Assembly (NCBI GenBank): GCA_016939345.1 | Contig: JAFGHG010000089.1 | Location: 1-7,785, forward strand | DNA from: Candidatus Omnitrophota bacterium | Lineage (GTDB): Bacteria; Omnitrophota; Gorgyraeia; Duberdicusellales; 4484-171 | DNA: 7,785 nt | Reading direction: 5' to 3' | Shown here: positions 1 to 6,523 of the stretch, in pieces | Layout of the letters: each line of letters starts with the position of its first letter | Position numbering within the stretch: position 1 is the first letter of the stretch | Position numbers and translations under genes: made by a program | The notes under the pieces: model-generated | The model's input: the letters and a program-made list of their open reading frames with translations, nothing else | What the model was told of the DNA's origin: nothing | Databases searched by the model: none

Positions 1-497
1 AAGGGATCCGTATTCTAGCAGATATCGTCGAAGAACTGAAACAAAGAATCAGGTCTCCTTTGGCTTTTCTATTGGCCGGAGTCGAACCCGGATATCTTGC
101 AATAGAGGATAGAGTAAAAGTAGTCAAGACCGGATTGATAAAGGATGATAAAGAGCTGGTTAAATGTTATAATGCTTGCGATGCCTACCTTTCGTTAACC
201 AAAGCGGATAATTTACCTAACAGCCTGATCGAAGCTGCTTCCTGCGGTCTGCCGATTATCAGCTTCGACAGCGGGGGCTGCAGGGAGGCTGTTCTAGATA
301 AGGAAAGCGGCTATATTGCCTCCGGCAATAAAGAGATAATAGAGGCCTTGGCAAAAATACTTAATGATTTAGCGATCCAAGAAAGTTTTTCTGCTAAAGC
401 CAGAGCATTTGCCCAAAACAACTTTTCAATGCAAAAACAAGTTGATGCTTATGTGCGGTTAACCGAGGGCTTGCTTAAAGCAAGAGGTTTTAATTGA
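1..497 (+). CDS. Family GT4 glycosyltransferase, C-terminal part (5' end outside window)
   Basis: This reading frame is open to the left edge, with its first complete codon at base 3, leaving 164 residues. A TTG at base 60 is not a credible start, because the residues before it already fit the family: GIRILADIVEEL matches the KGI..L helix that opens the C-terminal, nucleotide-sugar-binding Rossmann domain of GT4 enzymes. The donor-site block is clear: DNLPNSLIEAASCGLP (fragment residues 69-84), followed by SGGCREAV. In it the usual E-x7-E motif appears as D69-x7-E77, a form common in colanic-acid-type GT4 enzymes. The enzyme should move a sugar from a nucleotide donor to a growing lipid-linked glycan at the cytoplasmic face. 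The acceptor-binding N-terminal half is missing, so donor and acceptor cannot be guessed. It ends in TGA six bases before the next gene, in the same frame. Confidence 0.93.
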   Translation, partial: GIRILADIVEELKQRIRSPLAFLLAGVEPGYLAIEDRVKVVKTGLIKDDKELVKCYNACDAYLSLTKADNLPNSLIEAASCGLPIISFDSGGCREAVLDKESGYIASGNKEIIEALAKILNDLAIQESFSAKARAFAQNNFSMQKQVDAYVRLTEGLLKARGFN

Positions 498-503
498 TCT
501 CTT

Positions 504-1310
504 ATGGTTAATTTAGGAAAATTTCCAATACTGGGCGTACAAGTTTCAGCGGTTGATATAGATTATGCCAGAAACAGGATAATAGAGTGCGCAAGAAATA
601 AGACCACCCTTGCTGTTACAGCTTTGGCTGTCCATGGGGTCATGACCGGCTACTATGATCTTGTTCAACGCCGGCGCTTAAATGGCATAGACCTCGTGGT
701 TCCCGATGGCCAGCCTGTCCGTTGGGCTCTTAGGTTGATTCATGGTGTAAGCTTGGCTGACCGGATAAGGGGTTCTGATCTTACCTTTGAGGTGCTAAAA
801 CAGGCGGAGGAGGCTGGCATTTCAGTATATTTTTACGGATCGACAAAAGAATGCCTTGGGTTGATAGTAGATAGATTCAAGTCTCAGTTTCCAAAGCTCT
901 TGATAGCTGGTTCAGAACCTTCTAAGTTCCGCAAAATATCGGACTCTGAAAAAGCCCGCATAATCGAAAATATAAAAAAAAGCGGAGCAGGGATAGTATT
1001 TGTAGGGCTGGGTTGTCCACGCCAGGAAGTCTGGGTCTATGAATATAAAAAATTTCTTTCTCTGCCCTTGATCGCCGTAGGTGCAGCTTTTGATTTTCAT
1101 TCAGGCCTGCTGCGCCAGGCTCCTAAATGGATGCGCTCAGCTGGACTCGAATGGCTTTATAGATTTATCCAGGAGCCAAAGAGGCTTTGGAAAAGGTATT
1201 TAATAATGAACCCTGTTTATATAAACCTTATCTTGCTGCAGTCTCTGAAACTTAAAAAAGTTAAAGTTTTGTCTCCTGACGGCTGCGAGAGAGTCGAATC
1301 TTACGGTTAA
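504..1310 (+). CDS. WecG/TagA/CpsF family glycosyltransferase (GT26)
   Basis: The protein has 268 residues, the normal length for this family including its C-terminal tail. Family blocks appear in order: ILGVQVSAVDID (9-20), TALAVHGV (39-46), PDGQPVRWALRL (67-78), RIRGSDL (87-93), YFYGS (109-113), GLGCPRQE (168-175), GAAFDFHSG (193-201), and the basic, aromatic membrane-docking tail from QAPKWMRSAG to RLWKRYL (205-233). T39 and D68 match the conserved Thr and Asp implicated in catalysis in TagA. Family members add N-acetylmannosamine, ManNAcA or another sugar to an undecaprenyl-diphosphate-linked first sugar, so this is probably an early step of lipid-linked glycan assembly. Which sugar it uses is unknown. 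ATG 504 is the first in-frame start after the TGA at 495 and has only a distant AGAGG (483-487), so coupling to the upstream gene is likely. The last ~17 residues, after KLKK, are not family-conserved. Confidence 0.95.
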   Translation: MVNLGKFPILGVQVSAVDIDYARNRIIECARNKTTLAVTALAVHGVMTGYYDLVQRRRLNGIDLVVPDGQPVRWALRLIHGVSLADRIRGSDLTFEVLKQAEEAGISVYFYGSTKECLGLIVDRFKSQFPKLLIAGSEPSKFRKISDSEKARIIENIKKSGAGIVFVGLGCPRQEVWVYEYKKFLSLPLIAVGAAFDFHSGLLRQAPKWMRSAGLEWLYRFIQEPKRLWKRYLIMNPVYINLILLQSLKLKKVKVLSPDGCERVESYG

Positions 1311-1312
1311 AT

Positions 1313-3394
1313 ATGGAAATTATAATATTTTTATTGATGAATGCGGCTGTTGTAGGTTCAGCATACCTTATTACCTATAAGGTTATTAAGCCCAGAGGCT
1401 ACATCGATTCATTAATAAGCGCATTTATCTTCTATATTTCTTTGATAATAGCCACTGAACTTGTATTAGGCGTATTAGGAATTCTTTATCTCTTGAATTT
1501 GATATTATTCAATCTGCTGGTCTTTTTGCTTATCTGGTTTTTAAGCAGCAGGAAGAAAGCCCTGAGCTTTCCTGACAATAATAAAAAAATTAAGGAGTTA
1601 TTCCAGAGCAATACAGTAATTTTTTTAGCGATCCTTATCCTGGTTCCAGGGCTTATAAAGACTTATATAAACTTGATCAGCCCGACCTTTGGCTGGGATT
1701 GCCTTAATTATCACTTTACCTTTCCAGTGGAATGGTTAAAGAACGCAAATCTAAATAATCCTATAGTAGTAAGCGATGACCCCTTTCCGTCTTATTATCC
1801 GATCAACGGCTCACTCTACTTTCTCTGGCTGATTTTTCCTTTCAGAAGTGATTTTATAGCCGATATCGGCCAGTTACCCTTTTTTATAATTTCTTTTTTA
1901 GCTCTTTTTTCAATTTCCCGAAAGCTGGGATTAAGCAGGCTTTATGCTTTTATTGCCGCAGCCCTTCTTGTTGCCATGCCTAATTTCTTTAAGCAGTTGC
2001 GTTTTGGCTACATAGACATAATGGTCGGCGGTTTGTTTTTTGCCGGAGCAAATTTTCTCTTGAGCCTTAAAGAAGATTTTAGTTTAAACTACATTGTTTT
2101 ATTTTCACTCTCATTAGGGATTTTGATAGGAACCAAAACCACGGCTCTTGCCTACTGTGTATTCCTGATTGTCCCTTTTTTATTGATCTTACTTTTTCAG
2201 GCAAAATTGAATTTAAAACACAAGCTTTTCGGCCTTTTGCTTTTTCTAGTGCTTATAGGATGTTTTGGCGGATATTCATTTATCAGGAATTTCCTCCAGG
2301 CCGGCAACCCCTTTTATCCTTTGAAGCTGACAATCATGGGCAAAGAGATCTTTAAAGGGGTAATAGACAGGGCCACTTTTACCTCCCGCAACCAGGAAGG
2401 CGGTTATTCGCTGTCTAAGCTTTTGTTCAGCGAAGGGCTTGGACCCCAGGCTTTGTTATTTATTATTCCCGGTCTTGTCTTGTCATTGCCGGTAAAGATA
2501 ATCAAGGAAAAAAGCCGGGATATTTTTTATAATTATTTTATGATCCTGCCTTTGATCCTTTATTTTGTTTACCGTTATATATTACCTCTACCCAATTCAC
2601 GCTACCTCTATCCCATGCTTGGTCTGGGTATGATTGCCGGGATATATACCTGCTATAAAATTAAGATACCTAAAAAAGCAGTATTGACTTTTAGTGTTAT
2701 AAGCGCTTTAGCCTGTCTTTCTTCTTTCGGCAAAAGGCTGGAGCTTGTTGCAGATATAGTTTCTGTATTGTCTTTGTTTGCCCTGGTAGTTTTCATCAAG
2801 AAAAAGAAAGGTTTATTTTTTTTAAATATCAGCAGGCGCCAAGCTTATGTTTGCCTGTTTATATTTATAATTTTTTTGGGACTGATTAATGTATATTACA
2901 TTAAAAACGAATATCCCCGTTATGTCCTTATGCAGGATTATTCGGGCTATTGGCCGGAAGCAGTTAAAGCCTGGGCCTGGCTTAATAAAAATACAGACGG
3001 TAATAACATCTCCTATATAGGCAAGCCTGTTCCTTATCCTCTTTATGGGACAAAATACAAAAATAATGTTTATTACACTTCAGTTAATTCTATAGACCCC
3101 ATACACCTTCATGACCTAATGGATTCCGAATATCAATGGGATAGGGCCGAAAGCATGCATATAAACTTTCGCCAAGATAATAATTACCGTGGTAGAGCCG
3201 ACTACAAGATCTGGCTTAAAAATTTACGCTGCCGGAAAACAGATTTTCTTTTTATTTATTCTCTTCAGCACACCGATGAGCTTCTTTTCCCTGTTGAATA
3301 TTACTGGGCCAAAGACCATCCCGGTGTTTTTGAAATGGTATTCGAAGAAAGGGATGGAAACAGTGCGGTTAAAATATATAAAATTAAAAAATGA
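1313..3394 (+). CDS. GT-C fold polytopic membrane glycosyltransferase (PMT/ArnT/RgtA-like)
   Basis: This 693-residue protein has about 16-17 hydrophobic segments up to residue ~528, then a soluble tail of ~165 residues. Four segments (about 2-22, 33-55, 57-78, 101-120) precede a loop carrying WDCLNYH (128-134) and YYPINGSLYF (161-170). An Asp in the first external loop (here D129), followed by Y-H, is the usual catalytic signature of GT-C enzymes that use polyprenyl-phosphate sugars. Positive charges at 23-29 and 80-97 place those loops inside and the D129 loop outside, as the chemistry requires. NSRYLYP (428-434) resembles the RY..P motif of PMT-like proteins. It probably transfers a sugar from a lipid-phosphate carrier to a glycan or lipid on the outer face of the inner membrane. 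It starts 2 bases after the GT26 stop, and its stop overlaps the next start (ATGA). An O-antigen-polymerase-like role is less likely. Donor and acceptor are unknown. Confidence 0.85.
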   Translation: MEIIIFLLMNAAVVGSAYLITYKVIKPRGYIDSLISAFIFYISLIIATELVLGVLGILYLLNLILFNLLVFLLIWFLSSRKKALSFPDNNKKIKELFQSNTVIFLAILILVPGLIKTYINLISPTFGWDCLNYHFTFPVEWLKNANLNNPIVVSDDPFPSYYPINGSLYFLWLIFPFRSDFIADIGQLPFFIISFLALFSISRKLGLSRLYAFIAAALLVAMPNFFKQLRFGYIDIMVGGLFFAGANFLLSLKEDFSLNYIVLFSLSLGILIGTKTTALAYCVFLIVPFLLILLFQAKLNLKHKLFGLLLFLVLIGCFGGYSFIRNFLQAGNPFYPLKLTIMGKEIFKGVIDRATFTSRNQEGGYSLSKLLFSEGLGPQALLFIIPGLVLSLPVKIIKEKSRDIFYNYFMILPLILYFVYRYILPLPNSRYLYPMLGLGMIAGIYTCYKIKIPKKAVLTFSVISALACLSSFGKRLELVADIVSVLSLFALVVFIKKKKGLFFLNISRRQAYVCLFIFIIFLGLINVYYIKNEYPRYVLMQDYSGYWPEAVKAWAWLNKNTDGNNISYIGKPVPYPLYGTKYKNNVYYTSVNSIDPIHLHDLMDSEYQWDRAESMHINFRQDNNYRGRADYKIWLKNLRCRKTDFLFIYSLQHTDELLFPVEYYWAKDHPGVFEMVFEERDGNSAVKIYKIKK

Positions 3395-4098
3395 AGATAT
3401 CAATTATAATACCGGCTCATAACGAGGAAGAGATAATTGCCGATACAATCGAGCAGATAGAGAACGGCCTGGATATGGAGCATAAGATAATAGTGATTAA
3501 TGACCACTCCAGCGATTCGACCCGGGAAAAGGTAATAGATTTAATGAAAAAGTATCCTAACATAAATCTTATTGATAACGATGTCGGCAGGGGCTTCGCC
3601 GATGCTTTGAGAAAAGGTTTTTTGACCTGCGATACAGAATATGTTATTCCGGTCATGGCTGATCTTTGTGATGATGTTGCAACCATTAAAAAGATGTATG
3701 AAAAGATGCTTGAAGGCTATGATCTTGTTTGCGGTTCAAGGTATTCTCCAGGAGGCAGGCGGCAGGGCGGACCGAGGCTAAAAGGGCTTCTTTCTTGCAT
3801 GGCCGGCAGGTCTTTAAGCTGGTTGATTAAGATACCCACAAATGACCTTCCTAATGCTTTTAAGATGTATAAAAAGAAAGTTATCGATAGCCTTGAGATA
3901 ACTTCCAAATCTTTTGAGATCTCTATGGAGATAGCCCTGAAAGCCTATTTTGCCGGTTTTAAGATATCCGAGGTGCCGACCGTCTGGAAAAGCCGGACCA
4001 AAGGCACTTCAGATTTTAAAGTCCTTAAGCTTTTGCCTTTTTACCTTAGATTATACAAGTTAGCTTTGGCCAAGATTATTAAAGGAAACAATGGATGA
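3391..4098 (+). CDS. GT2 polyprenyl-phosphate sugar synthase-like glycosyltransferase (DPM1-like)
   Basis: The protein has 235 residues, a compact GT-A catalytic domain without membrane helices. Motifs in order are IIIPAHNEEE (5-14), VINDHSSD (35-42), GRGFADALRKGF (66-77), the metal-site variant MADLCDD (89-95, in place of DADLQHPP), GSRYSPGG (115-122), NDLPNAFKMYKK (151-162), the FEISMEIALKA helix (175-185) and VWKSRTKGTSDF (198-209). This is the pattern of dolichol- or polyprenyl-phosphate mannose/glucose synthases, which move a sugar from a nucleotide onto a lipid phosphate at the cytoplasmic face. The lack of C-terminal helices means it would bind the membrane peripherally. Its start overlaps the stop of the GT-C gene by four bases (ATGA) and has no visible ribosome binding site, so its translation should depend on that gene. 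The pairing suggests that it makes the lipid-linked donor used by the GT-C enzyme (inference). Confidence 0.92.
   Translation: MKISIIIPAHNEEEIIADTIEQIENGLDMEHKIIVINDHSSDSTREKVIDLMKKYPNINLIDNDVGRGFADALRKGFLTCDTEYVIPVMADLCDDVATIKKMYEKMLEGYDLVCGSRYSPGGRRQGGPRLKGLLSCMAGRSLSWLIKIPTNDLPNAFKMYKKKVIDSLEITSKSFEISMEIALKAYFAGFKISEVPTVWKSRTKGTSDFKVLKLLPFYLRLYKLALAKIIKGNNG
4082..4086 (+). promoter_or_regulatory. Ribosome binding site of the radical SAM gene
   Basis: AAGGA lies four bases before ATG 4091, inside the last codons of the GT2 gene. It supports ATG 4091 as the start, giving an eight-base overlap with the GT2 gene, and suggests this cistron can recruit ribosomes itself as well as by coupling. 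It is a moderate match in purine-rich sequence. Confidence 0.55.
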
Positions 4099-5533
4099 AG
4101 TCATATTGATCCAGTCCAAGGTAGGCGATTGGGATAAAGTCAGGTCCCACCCCTCGCTTCCTCTGGCTCTTTTATCTTCAGCCAGGCTTGTTGCTAAAGA
4201 ATTTAAAACAATACTTATTGATACCCGCATAGAAAGGTCCTGGAGGAGGAGGCTTCGTAGATTATTAGAAAAAAAACCTCTCTGTGTAGGTTTGACCTCT
4301 ATCACCGGAAGGCAGATCCATTATGCCCTTGAGATTTCTAAATTTATAAAGCAATTTTCTAAGGTCCCGATAATCTGGGGAGGAATTCACGCAAGCCTTT
4401 TGCCTGAGTCGACATTGGAGAACCCCAATATAGATATCCTTGTAATTGGAGAAGGCGAGGAAACATTTCTTGAGCTGGTTAAGGCTTTAAAGGAGAAAAG
4501 GAACTTAAAGGATATAGCCGGCATCTGGTATAAAGAAAGGGGGGTATTATTGGCGAATAAATCACGCCCCTTTGTAGACTTAAATACTCTTGCCCCGTTA
4601 CCTTTAGATATAATTAAGATAAATAACTATTTGCCGGTGTTTAAAGGCCGTAGGACTTTTTATATCGAAACAGCAAGGGGTTGTCCCAACCAGTGCGGTT
4701 TTTGTTATAACTCAGCCTACAATAAGAACCGCTGGCGGGCTTTTGATGCCAGGAGAGTTGTAGAAGAAATAAAATATCTCTATAAAACTTATAATATTAG
4801 CAGTTTTTACGTTATCGATGATAATACTTTTGTTGATACCAAAAGAGCTCTAGCAATAGCCAGAGGCATAATAGATGAGAAGCTTGATGTTTATCTGGAA
4901 TTTCAAGGTATCAGTATAAGTTCGGCAATGAAATTTGATGATCAGGATTTGGAGCTGTTGGTCAGGGCCGGTATGAAAAAAGTCCACTTCGGCATAGAGT
5001 CAGCTTCGGAAAGGATATTAAAAAGCGTAAACAAGCGTCTTAATATAGATCATGTACTTGAGGTAAATAAAAGGTGGTCAAGGCATGATGTCCGGGTGCA
5101 GTATAATTTCATGTGCGGTTTTCCCGGCGAAACCCGCGAGGACATAAGAAAGACAGTAGAACTTATATTTCGCCTGATGAAGGATAATCGTAATTCTTTG
5201 ATATCTCCGCTTTGTCCCTTTACTCCTTATCCGGGAACTGCTTTATACGATCAAGCAATTGAAGATGGTTTTTTGCATAAGAAAAAACTTGAGGATTGGT
5301 CCAGGAGCGATTACGGAGATGATATCTGGGATTCTGTTAAGCGTAAAAAGTTTTTATCGCGGCTGTTCTTTGCTTCAATGTTTTTAGACGTTCACCGCTC
5401 TAAAGATATGGTTCAGTCTCCGATTCTAAAGCTCTTGATAGATTTATACCGGCCTTTGGCTAAATTCAGGGTAAAGCACTTATTTTTCAGAGGAATGCTG
5501 GAGCTGAAAATAAAAAACTTATTATTTAGATAA
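4091..5533 (+). CDS. B12-binding-domain radical SAM protein, unknown substrate
   Basis: The protein has 480 residues. An N-terminal cobalamin-binding-type Rossmann domain (about 1-140) shows LALLSSARLV (25-34), VGLTSITGRQ (66-75), GGIHASLLPES (97-107) and ILVIGEGEETF (116-126). The classic DxHxxG cobalt-ligand motif is absent, as in many BchE-like proteins. The radical SAM barrel follows: C198-x3-C202-x2-C205 (ARGCPNQCGFCYNS) to hold the 4Fe-4S cluster, FYVIDDNTF (239-247), VHFGIESASERIL (298-310) and MCGFPGETREDI (341-352). Residues ~400-480 form a basic helical tail. Relatives include C- and P-methyltransferases, BchE-type cyclases and enzymes that rearrange lipids or sugars. Overlaps with the GT2 gene (8 bases) and the GT9 gene (1 base) tie it to glycan or lipid modification, but the reaction cannot be read from sequence. 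The family is certain and the function unknown. Confidence 0.93.
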   Translation: MDEVILIQSKVGDWDKVRSHPSLPLALLSSARLVAKEFKTILIDTRIERSWRRRLRRLLEKKPLCVGLTSITGRQIHYALEISKFIKQFSKVPIIWGGIHASLLPESTLENPNIDILVIGEGEETFLELVKALKEKRNLKDIAGIWYKERGVLLANKSRPFVDLNTLAPLPLDIIKINNYLPVFKGRRTFYIETARGCPNQCGFCYNSAYNKNRWRAFDARRVVEEIKYLYKTYNISSFYVIDDNTFVDTKRALAIARGIIDEKLDVYLEFQGISISSAMKFDDQDLELLVRAGMKKVHFGIESASERILKSVNKRLNIDHVLEVNKRWSRHDVRVQYNFMCGFPGETREDIRKTVELIFRLMKDNRNSLISPLCPFTPYPGTALYDQAIEDGFLHKKKLEDWSRSDYGDDIWDSVKRKKFLSRLFFASMFLDVHRSKDMVQSPILKLLIDLYRPLAKFRVKHLFFRGMLELKIKNLLFR

Positions 5534-6501
5534 TGGCTATCAAAAAAATCCTGGCTATAAGAAACGACCGTTTCGGAGAATTCCTGCTTAATATACCTGC
5601 CTTTAAAGCCTTAAAAAACAGCTTTAAAGATTGCAGGCTGACTTTAGCTGTGAATCCTTACGTGAAGGAACTGGCAGAAAAAATAAGCTTTGCCGATAAG
5701 GTCATTACTTTTGAGCCGAGAAAACATACTTTTAAGGAGATAATAGACCTAAGTAATAAATTAAGGCGCGAGGATTATGATTTAAGCGTTGTCTTCAACC
5801 CCTCCAAGGATTCTCACCTCGTAAGTTTTCTTTCAGCTATCCCAAGAAGGGTGGGTTATTCAAGAAAGTGGGGGTTTCTTCTTAACTATAAGATATCTGA
5901 TTTAAAGTCAAAAGCCCTTACTCATGAGGTTGAATATAATTTGAGGCTGGCAGCCCTCTCAGGTGCAAGGATTGAAGATAGAAAGATCAGTCTTGAAATA
6001 GAGGATCATCCTGCCCAGGAAATATTTGCGCTGCACGATGTATCTTTAAGTGACAGCCTAATAGCAGTCCATCCTTTTACCAGCGATCCTATAAAACAAT
6101 GGCCTTTTGTTAATTTTCAAAAACTTATTTCTTTTTTATCTAGAGAGCATGCCGGAAAAATATTAATTATCGGAGGAAAAAACGAAAAAACCATCTCAGA
6201 ACGATTCTTTAGCAGTATAGGCTCTAATGTGGTTGATTTGACCGGTAAAACAGATTTGCCGCAACTGGCTTCTGTACTTAAAAAATGCCAGGTCCTTATA
6301 TCCTGTGACAGCGGGCCTATGCATCTGGCTGCAGCAGTTGGCATAAAAGTCATAGCCTTATTCCGTTCTGACATCGAAGCCAAGTCGTCCCGGCGGTGGG
6401 GCCCTTGGGGTATAGGGCACACAGTTATTGAAAAAAAGGAAATAACTGATATCAGTGTAGATGAAGTCTTGATTTTTAGCCGGGCTTATTTATTAAAGTG
6501 A
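5533..6501 (+). CDS. GT9 heptosyltransferase-like glycosyltransferase (WaaC/WaaF/WaaQ type)
   Basis: The 322-residue protein is typical in length for GT9 and has a two-domain GT-B fold. The N-terminal motif RNDRFGEFLLNIPAFKAL (10-27) aligns with the family's R-x-D-R-x-G-D-x(2)-L-x(2)-P-A block. The C-terminal domain has HPFTSDPIKQWP (180-191, with the Lys and Trp of the ADP-heptose site), IIGGKNEK (212-219), DLTGKTDL (235-242) and ISCDSGPMHLAAAVG (256-270), the most diagnostic GT9 block. Members usually transfer L-glycero-D-manno-heptose from ADP-heptose to lipopolysaccharide core or related acceptors in the cytoplasm, although sugar specificity varies. At position 16 the usual Asp of the RxGD motif is Glu. 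Its ATG shares one base with the preceding stop (TAATG) and no ribosome binding site is visible, so translation is probably coupled. Confidence 0.93.
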   Translation: MAIKKILAIRNDRFGEFLLNIPAFKALKNSFKDCRLTLAVNPYVKELAEKISFADKVITFEPRKHTFKEIIDLSNKLRREDYDLSVVFNPSKDSHLVSFLSAIPRRVGYSRKWGFLLNYKISDLKSKALTHEVEYNLRLAALSGARIEDRKISLEIEDHPAQEIFALHDVSLSDSLIAVHPFTSDPIKQWPFVNFQKLISFLSREHAGKILIIGGKNEKTISERFFSSIGSNVVDLTGKTDLPQLASVLKKCQVLISCDSGPMHLAAAVGIKVIALFRSDIEAKSSRRWGPWGIGHTVIEKKEITDISVDEVLIFSRAYLLK

Positions 6502-6513
6502 TTATTAAACGCT

Positions 6514-6518
6514 GGAGG
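6514..6518 (+). promoter_or_regulatory. Strong Shine-Dalgarno site of the epimerase gene
   Basis: GGAGG sits five bases before ATG 6524 in the 22-base gap, the largest between genes here. It is the best ribosome binding site in the window and fixes the epimerase start. It suggests this gene is translated independently, and perhaps more strongly, than its coupled neighbours. Confidence 0.85.
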
Positions 6519-6523
6519 TTAAT

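Noticed and set aside
72..95. A string resembling a tRNA T-arm on the minus strand (GGGTTCGACTCC when read in reverse).
   Set aside because: The flanking five-base arms do not pair properly (two mismatches), I see no convincing acceptor or anticodon arms at the right distance, and the stretch lies inside a conserved GT4 coding region.
470..490. Hairpin CTTGCT-TAA-AGCAAG followed by GGTTTT, as a possible terminator after the GT4 gene.
   Set aside because: The stem is only six pairs and weak, the loop is three bases, there is no real T tract, and it lies inside the end of the coding sequence with the next gene starting a few bases later.
60..497. A shorter GT4 gene starting at TTG 60.
   Set aside because: The frame is open to the window edge, and the 19 residues before base 60 match the family's KGI..L helix, so this is a left-truncated gene and not a short one.
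495..503. Possible GT4-GT26 fusion through a recoded TGA, since both genes share a frame.
   Set aside because: Both proteins have complete, independent domain boundaries at this point, an ATG follows at once, and TGA ends several other genes in the window, so it is an ordinary stop.
3189..3422. Short overlapping frame at the end of the GT-C gene.
   Set aside because: It is a shadow of the GT-C and GT2 genes in another frame, with no domain of its own and no ribosome binding site.
4060..4305. Minus-strand open frame across the GT2/radical SAM junction.
   Set aside because: It lies opposite two well-supported coding regions and its translation shows no family motif.
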